Below, piece after piece: positions 15,874 to 25,509 of a stretch of DNA of 49,726 bases. Origin of the DNA: an uncultured Lachnospiraceae bacterium (GTDB lineage Bacteria > Bacillota > Clostridia > Lachnospirales > Lachnospiraceae); contig CANOEC010000029.1 of assembly GCA_947564735.1 (NCBI GenBank), positions 1-49,726 of the forward strand, in the 5' to 3' direction. How positions within the stretch are numbered: position 1 is the first letter of the stretch; the number at the start of each line of letters is the position of its first letter. The translations under genes were made by a program, and so were the position numbers. The notes under the pieces are model-generated. The model saw nothing but the letters and a program-made list of their open reading frames with translations, was not told the DNA's origin and ran no database searches.

Positions 15874-18765
15874 TTGAACGAGAGAAAGTTTAGAAATGAT
15901 AAAGTGGGAAGAAAACTGGAGCAGATTGTGCTGGGCTTTTTTACGGCGTTTTCGCTCTCCATGTTTGTTTCCTCTATATTGTTGGAATGGAATCTGATTT
16001 TTAAGGAAATCATTGTCGTCACAATTGTGGCAGGGTGGATTGTGGTGATAAAAAAGTATCGGGATTATACGTACCGTGCAAAATTTCTGGCAGTCATTTC
16101 ATGGGTGAACTTTATTGTCTATGCCGTACAGTCAGTCAGCTTTACTTCCATGCTTTCCACCATGCTTGCGCTGATTGTGATGCTTGGCATTTTTGGCATC
16201 ACGGATATTGTGTACTTGGGCGTTGTGTTTACGACAGGGATTCTTCTCTACCACGGTTTTGTACTCCATACCATCACGACGGAATCCGCCAATGACGTTC
16301 TGCGCATTATTCTGCACATCGTATCGGCATACGCAATCCTGTTAGTTACATGGATTACCATCCGTACCAGACAGGAAACGAGCGAACAGCTGATGGAGAA
16401 CATTCGGGAATTGGAGGTTGTGGAGAAGAGCAAGGATGACTTTATGGTCAATATCTCCCATGAAATCCGCACACCGATCAATGCTGTGTGCGGTATGAGC
16501 GAAGCAATACTGCAGGAGGAAATCCCGGTAAATGTAAGACGCGATATCATAGATATCCAGACGGCGGGACGAAATCTTCTTTCCACAGTCAGTAATATTC
16601 TGGATTTCTCCGAGTTGGAGAGCGGTAAGATGGAGCTGGCGGAGGAGAGTTATAATATTACATCCACGATTACGGATATCATCAACATGGCTGTGACGTT
16701 AGAGAATGGGAAAAAGCTGGAGCTGATTGTGGATTGTAATGCGGATCTTCCGAGTAATTTACTGGGTGATGAGCAGAAGTTTCGCCGCATTGTCATGAAT
16801 TTGTTGGAAAATGCGATGAAGTTTACAAAGGAAGGCGGCATCATTCTGCGCATCAAGAGCCGGAAGGAGGAGTACGGAATCAACTTGATGGTGAATGTGA
16901 AGGATTCCGGCATCGGTATGAAGCAGGAGGATTTGGAGAAAATCTTCGCCAGCTTCAGTCAGGTCAATTCCGGGAGGAACAGGGAAGAGGGAGGCGTGGG
17001 TCTGGGACTCGCCATTACGCAGGCGCTGGTGCGTAATATGGGCGGATTTATCAGCGTTGAGAGCGAACTGGGAAGCGGGACGGAATTTCAGGTCACCATT
17101 CCGCAGAAAGTGCTGGATGAGACGCCGATTGTCTCCATCAGAAACAAGAGCCGCATCTTTGTGGCATGTTATATTAATATGGACAAATATGATTATTCCG
17201 TGGTGCGGGAAGGATATGAGAAATGTATGCGCCATATGGCGGAGAGATTCGGCATCATGTTTCGCGTATGCCGGAATCTTTCGGAATTAAAGAGGCGTAT
17301 GGAGAATGAGAATTATACGCATGTGTTCATTGGCTGGGAAGAATATGATGAGGATCGTGAGTTTTTTGAAAAGGTATCGCTGGAACTGAAGGTGGTTCTG
17401 ATACTTGATTACGAGCAGGAAGTGCAGGATGAAAGTAATATGCTGCGTATTTATAAGCCTTTTACCGTGTTGTCCATAGCGGCGGTGTTAAACGGTGAGA
17501 AGGTGCTGCAAAATGAAGAAAGGCGCAGTCGTTACCGATTCGTTGCACCGGATGCGAAGATTCTCGTGGTGGATGACAATGCAATGAACTTAAAAGTAAT
17601 GGCAAGGCTTTTGCTGCCCTATCGGATTAAGGTGGTTATGGCGCTCGGCGGGCAGGAGGCGCTTGAAAAACTAAACAGTATGGAGTATGATTGTGTATTT
17701 TTAGACCATATGATGCCGGATATGGACGGTGTGGAGACACTGCATAAGATAAGGCAGAAGCCGGGCACTTACTATCAGTCGCTGCCGGTGATTGCTTTTA
17801 CGGCGAACGCCATAGGCGGTGCGCGGGAGATGTTCATGGAAGAAGGTTTCGATGACTTTATCGCCAAACCGATTGAACTGAGTGTGCTTGAAAGAATGCT
17901 GCAGCGCTATATCCCGAAGCAGAAACAGTTAGAAGTGAAGGCGCAGGAAGAGGCGGCGGATAGCGGCAGCATGCCTGATGAAGGTGCGGTGCAGGAAACG
18001 GCAACGGGCAAAAAGGCGGATAAGGGAGCCTCCGGTGCAACGCCGGAATCGGAGGGATTGGAAGCGCTTGGCCGCGCGGGCATCAATGTCTCGCAGGGGA
18101 TTTCCTACTGCGGAGACAGAGAGGGGCTGCGGGAAATCATTGCCATGTATCACGCGCAGGGCGCAGGGCGGAGCCGTCAGCTGCAGCAGTTGTTTGAGGA
18201 ACAGAACTGGAAGAATTATGCCATCACCGCACATGCCTTAAAGAGCAATTCCAGAGGAATCGGCGCGAACGACTTGGCGGAGCTTGCTTTCGCTATGGAG
18301 ATGGCTGGTAAGGAAGAGCGTATAGAGTATATTTTGGAACACCATGCGGAATTTATGAGAAAACATGAGGAACTTCTGGCGGCACTGGCGGAGAATCCAT
18401 TTATCTATCCCGACGGGTATCAGGCGCCGGAAGAGGAGACGGCGGCAGGGCGGCCGACGGATGAAGCGCATAGTGCGAACGGGGAGCAGACAGATGCGGT
18501 ACAGATAGACGTGCAGGAGCTGGCAGAGAAACTTTCGCAGCTTCGTGAGCAGCTTGACAATTTTGAGAGCGAAGGTGTGGAAGAGATTCTGACGCAGCTT
18601 GCGCCCTGTGAATGTCAGGGGATTGCACTTAAGGACATGACGGTCAAAATCAGACAGTGTGTGGACGAATTTGATTTTCTCGGAGCCATCGGCACGCTGG
18701 ATGATTGGACTAAGAAATTTACGGACGGTCAGAATGGAGGAAATTATGATAAGGAGAATTCGTAG
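15874..18765 (+). CDS. Hybrid histidine kinase with receiver and HPt domain
   Basis: This 963-aa protein starts with about six membrane spans (20-170) and no large outer domain. HisKA follows (NISHEIRTP, His196), then HATPase (DSGIGMK, GVGLGLAI). A receiver-like stretch at about 425-545 lacks a clear phospho-acceptor. A true receiver comes next (Asp611 in FLDHMMPDMDG), then a Gln/Glu/Ala-rich linker and an HPt domain with His787 in AHALKS. A further helical region (about 870-963) ends the protein. The start is TTG with only a weak ribosome site (AGGGCAGGGA), so the start is the least certain part. It carries the only HPt seen in the window and could pass phosphate to the HD-GYP regulator and accept it from other kinases here. 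Confidence 0.9.
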   Translation: MNERKFRNDKVGRKLEQIVLGFFTAFSLSMFVSSILLEWNLIFKEIIVVTIVAGWIVVIKKYRDYTYRAKFLAVISWVNFIVYAVQSVSFTSMLSTMLALIVMLGIFGITDIVYLGVVFTTGILLYHGFVLHTITTESANDVLRIILHIVSAYAILLVTWITIRTRQETSEQLMENIRELEVVEKSKDDFMVNISHEIRTPINAVCGMSEAILQEEIPVNVRRDIIDIQTAGRNLLSTVSNILDFSELESGKMELAEESYNITSTITDIINMAVTLENGKKLELIVDCNADLPSNLLGDEQKFRRIVMNLLENAMKFTKEGGIILRIKSRKEEYGINLMVNVKDSGIGMKQEDLEKIFASFSQVNSGRNREEGGVGLGLAITQALVRNMGGFISVESELGSGTEFQVTIPQKVLDETPIVSIRNKSRIFVACYINMDKYDYSVVREGYEKCMRHMAERFGIMFRVCRNLSELKRRMENENYTHVFIGWEEYDEDREFFEKVSLELKVVLILDYEQEVQDESNMLRIYKPFTVLSIAAVLNGEKVLQNEERRSRYRFVAPDAKILVVDDNAMNLKVMARLLLPYRIKVVMALGGQEALEKLNSMEYDCVFLDHMMPDMDGVETLHKIRQKPGTYYQSLPVIAFTANAIGGAREMFMEEGFDDFIAKPIELSVLERMLQRYIPKQKQLEVKAQEEAADSGSMPDEGAVQETATGKKADKGASGATPESEGLEALGRAGINVSQGISYCGDREGLREIIAMYHAQGAGRSRQLQQLFEEQNWKNYAITAHALKSNSRGIGANDLAELAFAMEMAGKEERIEYILEHHAEFMRKHEELLAALAENPFIYPDGYQAPEEETAAGRPTDEAHSANGEQTDAVQIDVQELAEKLSQLREQLDNFESEGVEEILTQLAPCECQGIALKDMTVKIRQCVDEFDFLGAIGTLDDWTKKFTDGQNGGNYDKENS

Positions 18766-21436
18766 ATACATACAGTCTCTGCTGAATGAAAAGGTGGATT
18801 TCCAGACTAGGCTTGTGAGAATCGTCCTGCTCATGGCATTTGTAGCTTCCATTATCGGAATGGGACGTGTTTTGCTTGGTTCCTCAAAGACAGTACTTTG
18901 CGCGTTGATACCGATGTGCATTGTGTCCGGAGCAGCCCTTTATATAGCCGGGGACAAGCGCAAAATCAAACAGGCGACCAGACTGCTTGTTCTGACGTCG
19001 AATCTTGTCCTGTTTCCGCTGATATTTATTATGAGCGGCGGGGTGGACAGTGGTACGCCGGTCTGGTTCGTATTGGGACTTGTCTACATTTTTCTACTGT
19101 TTGAGGAGCATGAACAGCTTTTTATGTTCCTTGTCTCCATTGCTTCCTTTTTGCTGACTTACTATGTCGCTTACAAGTATCCGCATTTTGTTCCAAAGGC
19201 AAGCCGCATGTACAGCTTTGCAGATTCTTTTATCACGATGGCAGTGGTGAGCAGCTTTATCGGTCTGCTGATGAAGCTTCAGGTGCGGACATATGATAAA
19301 GAACAGAAGCTGGCGGAGGAACAGAGGGCGGAGATTGAACAGATTGCCCGTTCCAAGGATGTTTTTTTTGCCAATATGAGCCATGAAATCCGTACACCGA
19401 TCAATACCATTATCGGTTTGAATGAGATGACGCTCAGGGAAGATATTTCTGATGAGATTGCAGAGAATGCCATTAATATCCAGAATGCCAGTAAGATGCT
19501 GCTTACGACGATTAATGATATTCTGGATTTGTCCAAACTGGAATCCGGTAAGATGGAGATTGTACCGGCACAGTATGAGATTGGCTCGATGTTCAGTGAC
19601 TTGGTGAATCTGATATGGATTCGCGCCCATGAGAAGGAACTGGAATTTAAGGTGGATATTGACCCGGAGATTCCGTCCATGCTCTACGGTGACGAAGTAC
19701 GGATTAAGCAGATAGTCACCAATATGTTGACTAATGCAGTCAAGTATACGGCGGAGGGTTCGGTTACGTTGACAGCGAAGGGGGAGAGGGTCGCGGCAGA
19801 CCAGATTATGCTGCGTATCTCTGTGACGGATACCGGGATGGGCATTCGAAAGGAGAGTCTGGAACAGCTGTTTAGTTCCTTCAAGCGTGTGGACGAGGGA
19901 GATAACCGTAATATCGAGGGGACCGGTCTTGGGCTGAATATTTCCAAGCAGTTAGTCGAGATGATGGGCGGCAGAATTTATGTGGACAGTGTGTACCACA
20001 AGGGTTCCACGTTTACGATGGAAGTGAAGCAGCGAATCGTCAATGTGCGTCCCATCGGCATGATTAATTTTGCGGCGCAGAAACAGTTGAATAACCGGAC
20101 AAAATATAAGCAGAGCTTCACGGCGCCGGATGCCAGAGTGCTTGTCGTGGATGACAATGACATGAACCGCATGGTGGCGATCAAGCTGCTGCGGGGCACG
20201 GGAATCAAAGTGGATACGGCAAGCGGAGGCAAAGAATGTCTGAAGCTGACGGCGGAGAATTTTTACCATGTGATTCTGATGGATCATATGATGCCGGACA
20301 TGGACGGAGAGGAGACAATGAAGGCGGTACGCGCCCAGACGAAGGGATTCTGCCAGAAATCGCCGATTGTTGCATTGACGGCAAATGTCATGACAAACGC
20401 CGAGCAGGTTTATCAGAATATGGGATTTGACGGATACCTTGCGAAACCAATTAACGCCGCCCTGCTGGAAGCAAGTCTGTTAAAATATCTGCCGCAGGAA
20501 TTGATTGAGTATACTGCGCAGGAAGAGGAAGACGGGGCACAGGAGACAGCGGCGATTAATCGTGTGATTGGCGTAAGGAAGCGGAAGATTGCCATCACCG
20601 CGGACTGTATCTGCGATCTGCCGGGAAATCTGCTCGAGAAGTACCAGATCAGGCTGATGTACTGTTATGTGCACACGAAAGAGGGAAGATTCTGCGACCT
20701 TTTTGAAGTTTCTTCCGACGGACTGTTAAATTATCTGCAGACAGAGGGCAATTATGCGCATTCTTCTACGGCGGACCCTTCGGAATATGAATATTTCTTT
20801 GCGGATACGTTAGAGTCAGCGGAGCATGTGATTCACATCACGGCGACGACAGACTTAAGCGGCGCCTATCCGAATGCATTGCAGGCGAGTAAGAGTTTTG
20901 GTAATGTTACCATACTGGACTCGACTCATATCAGCAGCGGACACGGGCTTATGGTATTATATGCGGCAGTTCTGGCGGATGCAGGCAAAGATGTTCGGGA
21001 AATATGCGAGGCGTTAGAAAGAATACGCGAAAGAATCTGTACGAATTTCCTTGTGCCGAGCACGGAAGCACTCTATCGCAACGGCAAGGTCAGCGCGCTG
21101 GTGCACAGAGCATGCAGCGGGTTAAATCTGCATCCGGTTCTGCACATGTCGCAGAATGAGTTAAAGCTCTGGAAGATTGAGACGGGCAATATGGCTCATG
21201 TGCGCCGCAGATATGTGAAGAAACTGCTTCATCACAGTAAGCAGATAGATACAAGTATTTTGTTCCTCACTTATGCGGGATGTACGGTGCATCAGATTGA
21301 GGAGATACTGGAGGAAGTGGAAAAATATATACATTTTGACAGAGTGATCACCCAGAAGGCTTCCGCAACGGTATCCAGCAACTGCGGCGTGGGCGTGTTT
21401 GGCTTAATGTTTGTGCGCAAAGAAAAAGAAGAGTAA
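18746..21436 (+). CDS. Hybrid histidine kinase-receiver fused to a DegV domain
   Basis: This 896-aa protein has about six N-terminal spans (15-180), then HisKA with NMSHEIRTP (His213) and HATPase (DTGMGIR, GTGLGLNI). A receiver follows (Asp513 in LMDHMMPDMDG). From residue 612 to the end there is a complete DegV-like domain. It has KIAITADCICDLPGNLL at its start, HSSTADPSEYEYFF in place of the usual TSQPSPxEF, TTDLSGAYPNALQAS for SSxLSGTYQSA, and LDSTHISSGHGL for the VIDS motif. DegV proteins bind a fatty acid and deliver it for phosphorylation. As a kinase fusion it may make signalling depend on lipid. The ATG at 18746 lies 5 bases after GGAGG, overlapping the previous gene by 20 bases. A downstream ABC gene starts 27 bases after the stop. 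Confidence 0.9.
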   Translation: MIRRIRRYIQSLLNEKVDFQTRLVRIVLLMAFVASIIGMGRVLLGSSKTVLCALIPMCIVSGAALYIAGDKRKIKQATRLLVLTSNLVLFPLIFIMSGGVDSGTPVWFVLGLVYIFLLFEEHEQLFMFLVSIASFLLTYYVAYKYPHFVPKASRMYSFADSFITMAVVSSFIGLLMKLQVRTYDKEQKLAEEQRAEIEQIARSKDVFFANMSHEIRTPINTIIGLNEMTLREDISDEIAENAINIQNASKMLLTTINDILDLSKLESGKMEIVPAQYEIGSMFSDLVNLIWIRAHEKELEFKVDIDPEIPSMLYGDEVRIKQIVTNMLTNAVKYTAEGSVTLTAKGERVAADQIMLRISVTDTGMGIRKESLEQLFSSFKRVDEGDNRNIEGTGLGLNISKQLVEMMGGRIYVDSVYHKGSTFTMEVKQRIVNVRPIGMINFAAQKQLNNRTKYKQSFTAPDARVLVVDDNDMNRMVAIKLLRGTGIKVDTASGGKECLKLTAENFYHVILMDHMMPDMDGEETMKAVRAQTKGFCQKSPIVALTANVMTNAEQVYQNMGFDGYLAKPINAALLEASLLKYLPQELIEYTAQEEEDGAQETAAINRVIGVRKRKIAITADCICDLPGNLLEKYQIRLMYCYVHTKEGRFCDLFEVSSDGLLNYLQTEGNYAHSSTADPSEYEYFFADTLESAEHVIHITATTDLSGAYPNALQASKSFGNVTILDSTHISSGHGLMVLYAAVLADAGKDVREICEALERIRERICTNFLVPSTEALYRNGKVSALVHRACSGLNLHPVLHMSQNELKLWKIETGNMAHVRRRYVKKLLHHSKQIDTSILFLTYAGCTVHQIEEILEEVEKYIHFDRVITQKASATVSSNCGVGVFGLMFVRKEKEE

Positions 21437-21463
21437 ATTCTGATTGGGGAAGACGATACAGAC

Positions 21464-22126
21464 ATGATTACGGTTCAAAATCTTAAGAAATATTACGGGA
21501 GCGGCAATAGTCAGGTAAAGGCTCTGGATGGGGTCGATCTTACCGTTGCAAAGGGTGAATTTGCTGCCATTGTCGGGGCGTCGGGCAGCGGTAAAACGAC
21601 CTTTCTTAATATCATCGGTGGTCTTGATATACCCACGGAAGGGAAAGTGGTGGTGGACGGCGTGAATCTTGCAGGCCTGCGGGAGGAACAGATGGCGGTA
21701 TTTCGGCGTAAGAAAGTAGGTTTCATATTCCAGAATTATAATCTGGTGCCGACTTTGACTGTGAAGGAGAATATCCTGTTTCCCTTGGATTTGGATGGTT
21801 CTAAGGTGAATGAGAGTTTTTTTGCAGAGATTGTGGGGCTGCTTGGCTTGGAAGAGAAGCTTAAGGTATATCCGGCAATGCTTTCCGGCGGGCAGCAGCA
21901 GAGAGCGGCGATTGCCAGAGCAATGATAGCTAAGCCTTCGGTGATACTCGCGGACGAGCCTACGGGAAATCTGGATTCACGTAACGGGCAGAATGTGGCG
22001 GGGCTTTTAAAAATGACGGCGCAGGTCTATCATCGGACCCTTGTGATGATTACCCATAATCTGGAATTGGCGCAGATGGCGGACAGGGTACTGTATATGG
22101 AGGACGGGAGGATTGTTAGCAAATAA
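21464..22126 (+). CDS. ABC transporter ATP-binding protein (MacB/BceA type)
   Basis: The 220-aa ATPase has Walker A GASGSGKT (38-45), a Q-loop in [10 protein letters not shown], signature LSGGQQQR (140-147), Walker [14 protein letters not shown], and the switch His in MITHN. The NYNLVP and DEPTGNLDS forms are typical of ATPases that work with FtsX-type permeases in antimicrobial-peptide export or resistance and lipoprotein release (MacB, LolD, BceA). It is followed by its permease with a 14-base overlap. It appears co-transcribed with the kinase-DegV gene 27 bases upstream. Confidence 0.94.
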   Translation: MITVQNLKKYYGSGNSQVKALDGVDLTVAKGEFAAIVGASGSGKTTFLNIIGGLDIPTEGKVVVDGVNLAGLREEQMAVFRRKKVGFIFQNYNLVPTLTVKENILFPLDLDGSKVNESFFAEIVGLLGLEEKLKVYPAMLSGGQQQRAAIARAMIAKPSVILADEPTGNLDSRNGQNVAGLLKMTAQVYHRTLVMITHNLELAQMADRVLYMEDGRIVSK

Positions 22127-24659
22127 TAATCTTAAAATATGCCACAGGCTGATGTGGCGGGAGTTTCGATTTCATAAGGGATGCAGCATACTTCTTGTGA
22201 CAGCGCTCACACTGGTAAGTATGCTGTGTACCTTTTCTTTTGCGATCGGGTTTATGGTTCGCTCCGGGCTGAAATACAGTTATCAGATTCAGTATGGCTC
22301 AACGAGCCATATTCTGTACTATGGACTGAACAGTGTGCAGGCGGCCTCTGTTGCAAGACATGCCGACGTGAAGGAAACGGTTCGGCTAAAAGTGCTGGGG
22401 CTGTTATCCGATGATATGCTGGGATACCGAAATGTGAAGCTTGCAGTTGCGGATGATGGGTGGGCTGCGGCAACGGAGGCAGTTCCGGTCAGCGGAAGAA
22501 TGCCGGAGGCTGATGACGAGATTGCTATGGATGAGCTTACGCTGCAGTCCTTGGCGATTCCGCGCAAGGAGGGCGCTAAGGTACAGCTTAGATGGACGCC
22601 TGTAGACGGCGGTGAAGAGCGGGTGGATACATTTTACCTGTGTGGATGGTGGAAAAGTCCTATGGGATATACGGAGACCTGCGCGTGGGTTACTCCAAAC
22701 GCAGCAGGAAGACTCTGTCCGGATGCGCCGGACTACTTGGATTTGGGAGTGACGCTGTATAGACCGCGCAATCTGGATAGGCAGGCGCAGGAAATACTGC
22801 GTGAGCAGGGAGCAGATAAGGTTCCTTATACGACGAATCTGGCATATAACCGGGCAAGACGACAACGTATGAACGAAAAAGCCTTTCCCTTTTATCTGAT
22901 GAATATTGCCGTAGTAGTGTGCGGTATTTTGATGGTATATAATATTGTGCGTATTTCCACAGTCCAGAATGCAAGATTTTATGGGAGGGTAAAAAGTCTG
23001 GGTATGAGTCCCAGACAGATTGGCAGGTTTATAGTTGTGCAGGCGGCATATTTGTGCCTGCCGGCAATCCCTGCGGGCTGGCTGTCGGGGTTTGTGCTTT
23101 ATATGGTTACGGCGCCCTATGTACTCCTTGGAACAGGAGGAGAGCATCCGGCGTTTCTGTTCTTAAATCCGGCACCTTTTGCGTGCAGTGCACTGCTCAC
23201 ATGGTTTACGGCGTTCACAGCCTGCCTTCTTCCGGCACGGCTTGTATCGGGAAGCCGCCCGGCGGAAGCAATGAAATATACCGGACTGTCAGCTGCGATT
23301 CCGGCAGAGGACAGAAGTGGAGCAAAGAAACGTCGTTGCAGAGTGCCGTTTATGGCATTGTACGGAATTAGGAGAGATAAGAAGAAAGCTGTCTTTGCGG
23401 CGGCTTCCATGTGTCTGTCCATGACGCTGCTGTGCGGATTCTGGACGCAGTACATCAGTACTGATGAGGAAAAGTATATGAGGGAAATTGCATATTGTGA
23501 TTATCTGATTGCGGACGCTTCCACTGCCAACAGTCTTCAACGCTATAATCCTGCAAGCCACAGTGTTACGCCGGAGCTTATAGAGGAAATTGCAGGGCAA
23601 AAGGCGGTGACCGCGATAGGAACGGTTCGCACGATGGAAATTCCCATGTATGCGGATGAGGCGGGACGCGCCCCAATCGTGGAGAGCTTTGAGGGTGAGA
23701 ATGAGGAGGGAGTTGTCAGAAAGGCGTATATGTCCGGTTCACCGGACTGGGTGAGCGGGTATGAGAAGTTTCGGACAACAGGTGAGTATATCGGGATTGC
23801 TTCCGGAATAGACGGTCTGGCGGAATCCGTGATTCTGTCAGAGGGAGAATATGTGGAAGGCGTCTATGATGCGGAACGTTTTGCTGCGGGAAACTATGTC
23901 ATTGCGGCAGGAGCAAGTGAAACATCGTTTGTCTCCACGCCGCCGATAGGAAGCAGCGTAGAGATAGGCGGGCGTCAATTTAAAATCATGGCGGCGGTCT
24001 CATATAAGGGGCATATCATTACCGGTGCGGACAGTAGAGAGGCAGCCTTCAACGTCTCCTATTATATGCCGGTGCAGGTATTTGAGGAATTGTTCCCGGA
24101 GTGCGGCATCAGAAATGTGCTGGTAAATATTGACCATAATAGTCAGAAAGAATTTGAGGAATTTCTGTCGAAGAAGATAAGGGATACCGGCATTGCGGTT
24201 AAGATGCGGAGTGATTACCAGTGGGAGTTTGGGAATGCATTATTTCACAATTATGTGATACCGATATTTGTGGGGGCGGTTCTTTTCCTAATCGGTATAT
24301 TGAATTTTGCAAATGCGCTGGTGACGGGAGTGCTCATTCGTAAAAAAGAAATGGCAGTGTATGAGAGTCTTGGCATGACGCAGTTACAGCTTAGAAGGCT
24401 GCTGGTTGGAGAGGGCTTGATGTATGGCGGGATGATGACTGCTTTTCTGGTGCCGGCGGTGTCGCTTATGACATGGCTGTGGACAGGATGGTGGGCGGTT
24501 TATTCTGCCAGTGCATGGTGCGTTACATGGAAGTATTCCCTGCTGCCGATGTGGATTGCGCTGCCGGTGCTTTTGGTGCTCGTTATGGTGATTCCGCTTG
24601 GCTGTCTGCACATGATTAGGAAGGAGAGTGTTACACAGAGACTGCAGATTGTGGAGTGA
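22113..24659 (+). CDS. FtsX-family ABC transporter permease
   Basis: This 848-aa permease has two FtsX-type halves: one span (about 16-40), an outer domain of about 210 residues, three spans (about 262-400), another span (about 430-450), a second outer domain of about 250 residues, and three closing spans (about 708-835). This is the two-ectodomain layout of peptide-resistance or lipoprotein-type exporters. KKEMAVYESLGMTQLQLRRLL near the C-terminus is the conserved FtsX coupling segment. The frame starts at TTG 22113 inside the ATPase gene, with GGAGG upstream; ATG 22152 is a possible alternative. The substrate is unknown; bacitracin- or lantibiotic-like peptides are typical for the class. 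Confidence 0.88.
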   Translation: MLANNNLKICHRLMWREFRFHKGCSILLVTALTLVSMLCTFSFAIGFMVRSGLKYSYQIQYGSTSHILYYGLNSVQAASVARHADVKETVRLKVLGLLSDDMLGYRNVKLAVADDGWAAATEAVPVSGRMPEADDEIAMDELTLQSLAIPRKEGAKVQLRWTPVDGGEERVDTFYLCGWWKSPMGYTETCAWVTPNAAGRLCPDAPDYLDLGVTLYRPRNLDRQAQEILREQGADKVPYTTNLAYNRARRQRMNEKAFPFYLMNIAVVVCGILMVYNIVRISTVQNARFYGRVKSLGMSPRQIGRFIVVQAAYLCLPAIPAGWLSGFVLYMVTAPYVLLGTGGEHPAFLFLNPAPFACSALLTWFTAFTACLLPARLVSGSRPAEAMKYTGLSAAIPAEDRSGAKKRRCRVPFMALYGIRRDKKKAVFAAASMCLSMTLLCGFWTQYISTDEEKYMREIAYCDYLIADASTANSLQRYNPASHSVTPELIEEIAGQKAVTAIGTVRTMEIPMYADEAGRAPIVESFEGENEEGVVRKAYMSGSPDWVSGYEKFRTTGEYIGIASGIDGLAESVILSEGEYVEGVYDAERFAAGNYVIAAGASETSFVSTPPIGSSVEIGGRQFKIMAAVSYKGHIITGADSREAAFNVSYYMPVQVFEELFPECGIRNVLVNIDHNSQKEFEEFLSKKIRDTGIAVKMRSDYQWEFGNALFHNYVIPIFVGAVLFLIGILNFANALVTGVLIRKKEMAVYESLGMTQLQLRRLLVGEGLMYGGMMTAFLVPAVSLMTWLWTGWWAVYSASAWCVTWKYSLLPMWIALPVLLVLVMVIPLGCLHMIRKESVTQRLQIVE

Positions 24660-24688
24660 TTTTTTGAAATCGTCTTTTCTCTCAAAAA

Positions 24689-24718
24689 TGTAACTTTGCT
24701 GTACCTTGTCTGTAACTT
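24689..24718 (+). promoter_or_regulatory. Three direct repeats with 11-bp period (OmpR/PhoB-type operator)
   Basis: TGTAACTT (24689), TGTACCTT (24700) and TGTAACTT (24711) repeat exactly every 11 bases. The last one covers the expected -35 position of a -10 TATGAT at 24732-24737. One-turn-spaced direct repeats overlapping -35 are how OmpR/PhoB-family regulators activate promoters. The regulator at 12844 is the obvious candidate, by inference. Confidence 0.65.
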
Positions 24719-24814
24719 ACGGCTGTTAAGATATGATTACAGGGATTTTGGAAGTGCACGGCAAAAGTGGCTTCGATAAATCTGCCGGAGCAGCAGAAGA
24801 AAGGGGAAAGTGAT

Positions 24815-25492
24815 ATGGATGCGATTGTAAAAGTCACAAACTTAAAGAAGTATTACGGAAATGGAGAGGCGCTCGTAAAAGCGCTTGACGGTGTGGATTT
24901 GGAGATTGAGCGGGGAAAATTTACTGCAATTGTCGGTACGAGCGGCAGTGGTAAATCTACCCTGCTCAATATGCTGGGCGGATTGGATGTGCCAAGCGAG
25001 GGCAGTGTCAGGATTGGAAATCAAGAGCTTGCAAGGCTTACTGCGGAACAGGCAACAATTTTCAGGAGAAAGCAGATAGGGTTTATCTTCCAGAATTATA
25101 ATCTGGTGCCGGTGCTGACCGTGTGGGAAAACATTATTTTTCCAATTTCGCTTGATGCAAGGAAACCGGACCGCAAATTTATCATGGAAATTGTGAATCT
25201 GCTTGGATTGGAGAGCAAACTGGACAGTTTCCCGAATCAGCTTTCGGGCGGCCAGCAGCAGAGAGTGGCGATTGCCCGCGCGCTGGCGACGAAACCATCG
25301 ATTATTCTGGCGGATGAGCCTACCGGCAATCTGGATTCCAGAACGAGCGACGGAGTAATCAGTCTGCTCAGGGTGACAAGTGAACAGTTTCATCAGACGA
25401 TTGTAATGATTACCCATAATCCGGAGATTGCGGCACATGCCGACAGGGTGGTACACATTGAAGACGGGCGCATTGTGGCGGATGCATCGTAA
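24815..25492 (+). CDS. ABC transporter ATP-binding protein (MacB/BceA type)
   Basis: This 225-aa ATPase is closely similar to the one at 21464. Walker A is GTSGSGKS (41-48). [31 protein letters not shown] and MITHN follow in order. The ATG at 24815 follows AAGGGGAAAG; an open frame reaches back to 24767 without a better site. It begins a second transporter unit and is preceded by its own promoter with 11-bp direct repeats. Its permease starts 17 bases after its stop. The two ATPase/permease pairs look like an old tandem duplication that has diverged. Confidence 0.94.
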   Translation: MDAIVKVTNLKKYYGNGEALVKALDGVDLEIERGKFTAIVGTSGSGKSTLLNMLGGLDVPSEGSVRIGNQELARLTAEQATIFRRKQIGFIFQNYNLVPVLTVWENIIFPISLDARKPDRKFIMEIVNLLGLESKLDSFPNQLSGGQQQRVAIARALATKPSIILADEPTGNLDSRTSDGVISLLRVTSEQFHQTIVMITHNPEIAAHADRVVHIEDGRIVADAS

Positions 25493-25509
25493 CGGGAGGG
25501 GAGACAGAT

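Noticed and set aside
18238-18921. Open frame of 227 codons on the minus strand
   Set aside because: It spans the junction of two clear kinase genes in antisense and has no ribosome site or domain.
22404-23147. Open frame of 247 codons on the minus strand
   Set aside because: Antisense shadow of the permease at 22113; low-complexity translation without membrane or enzyme motifs.
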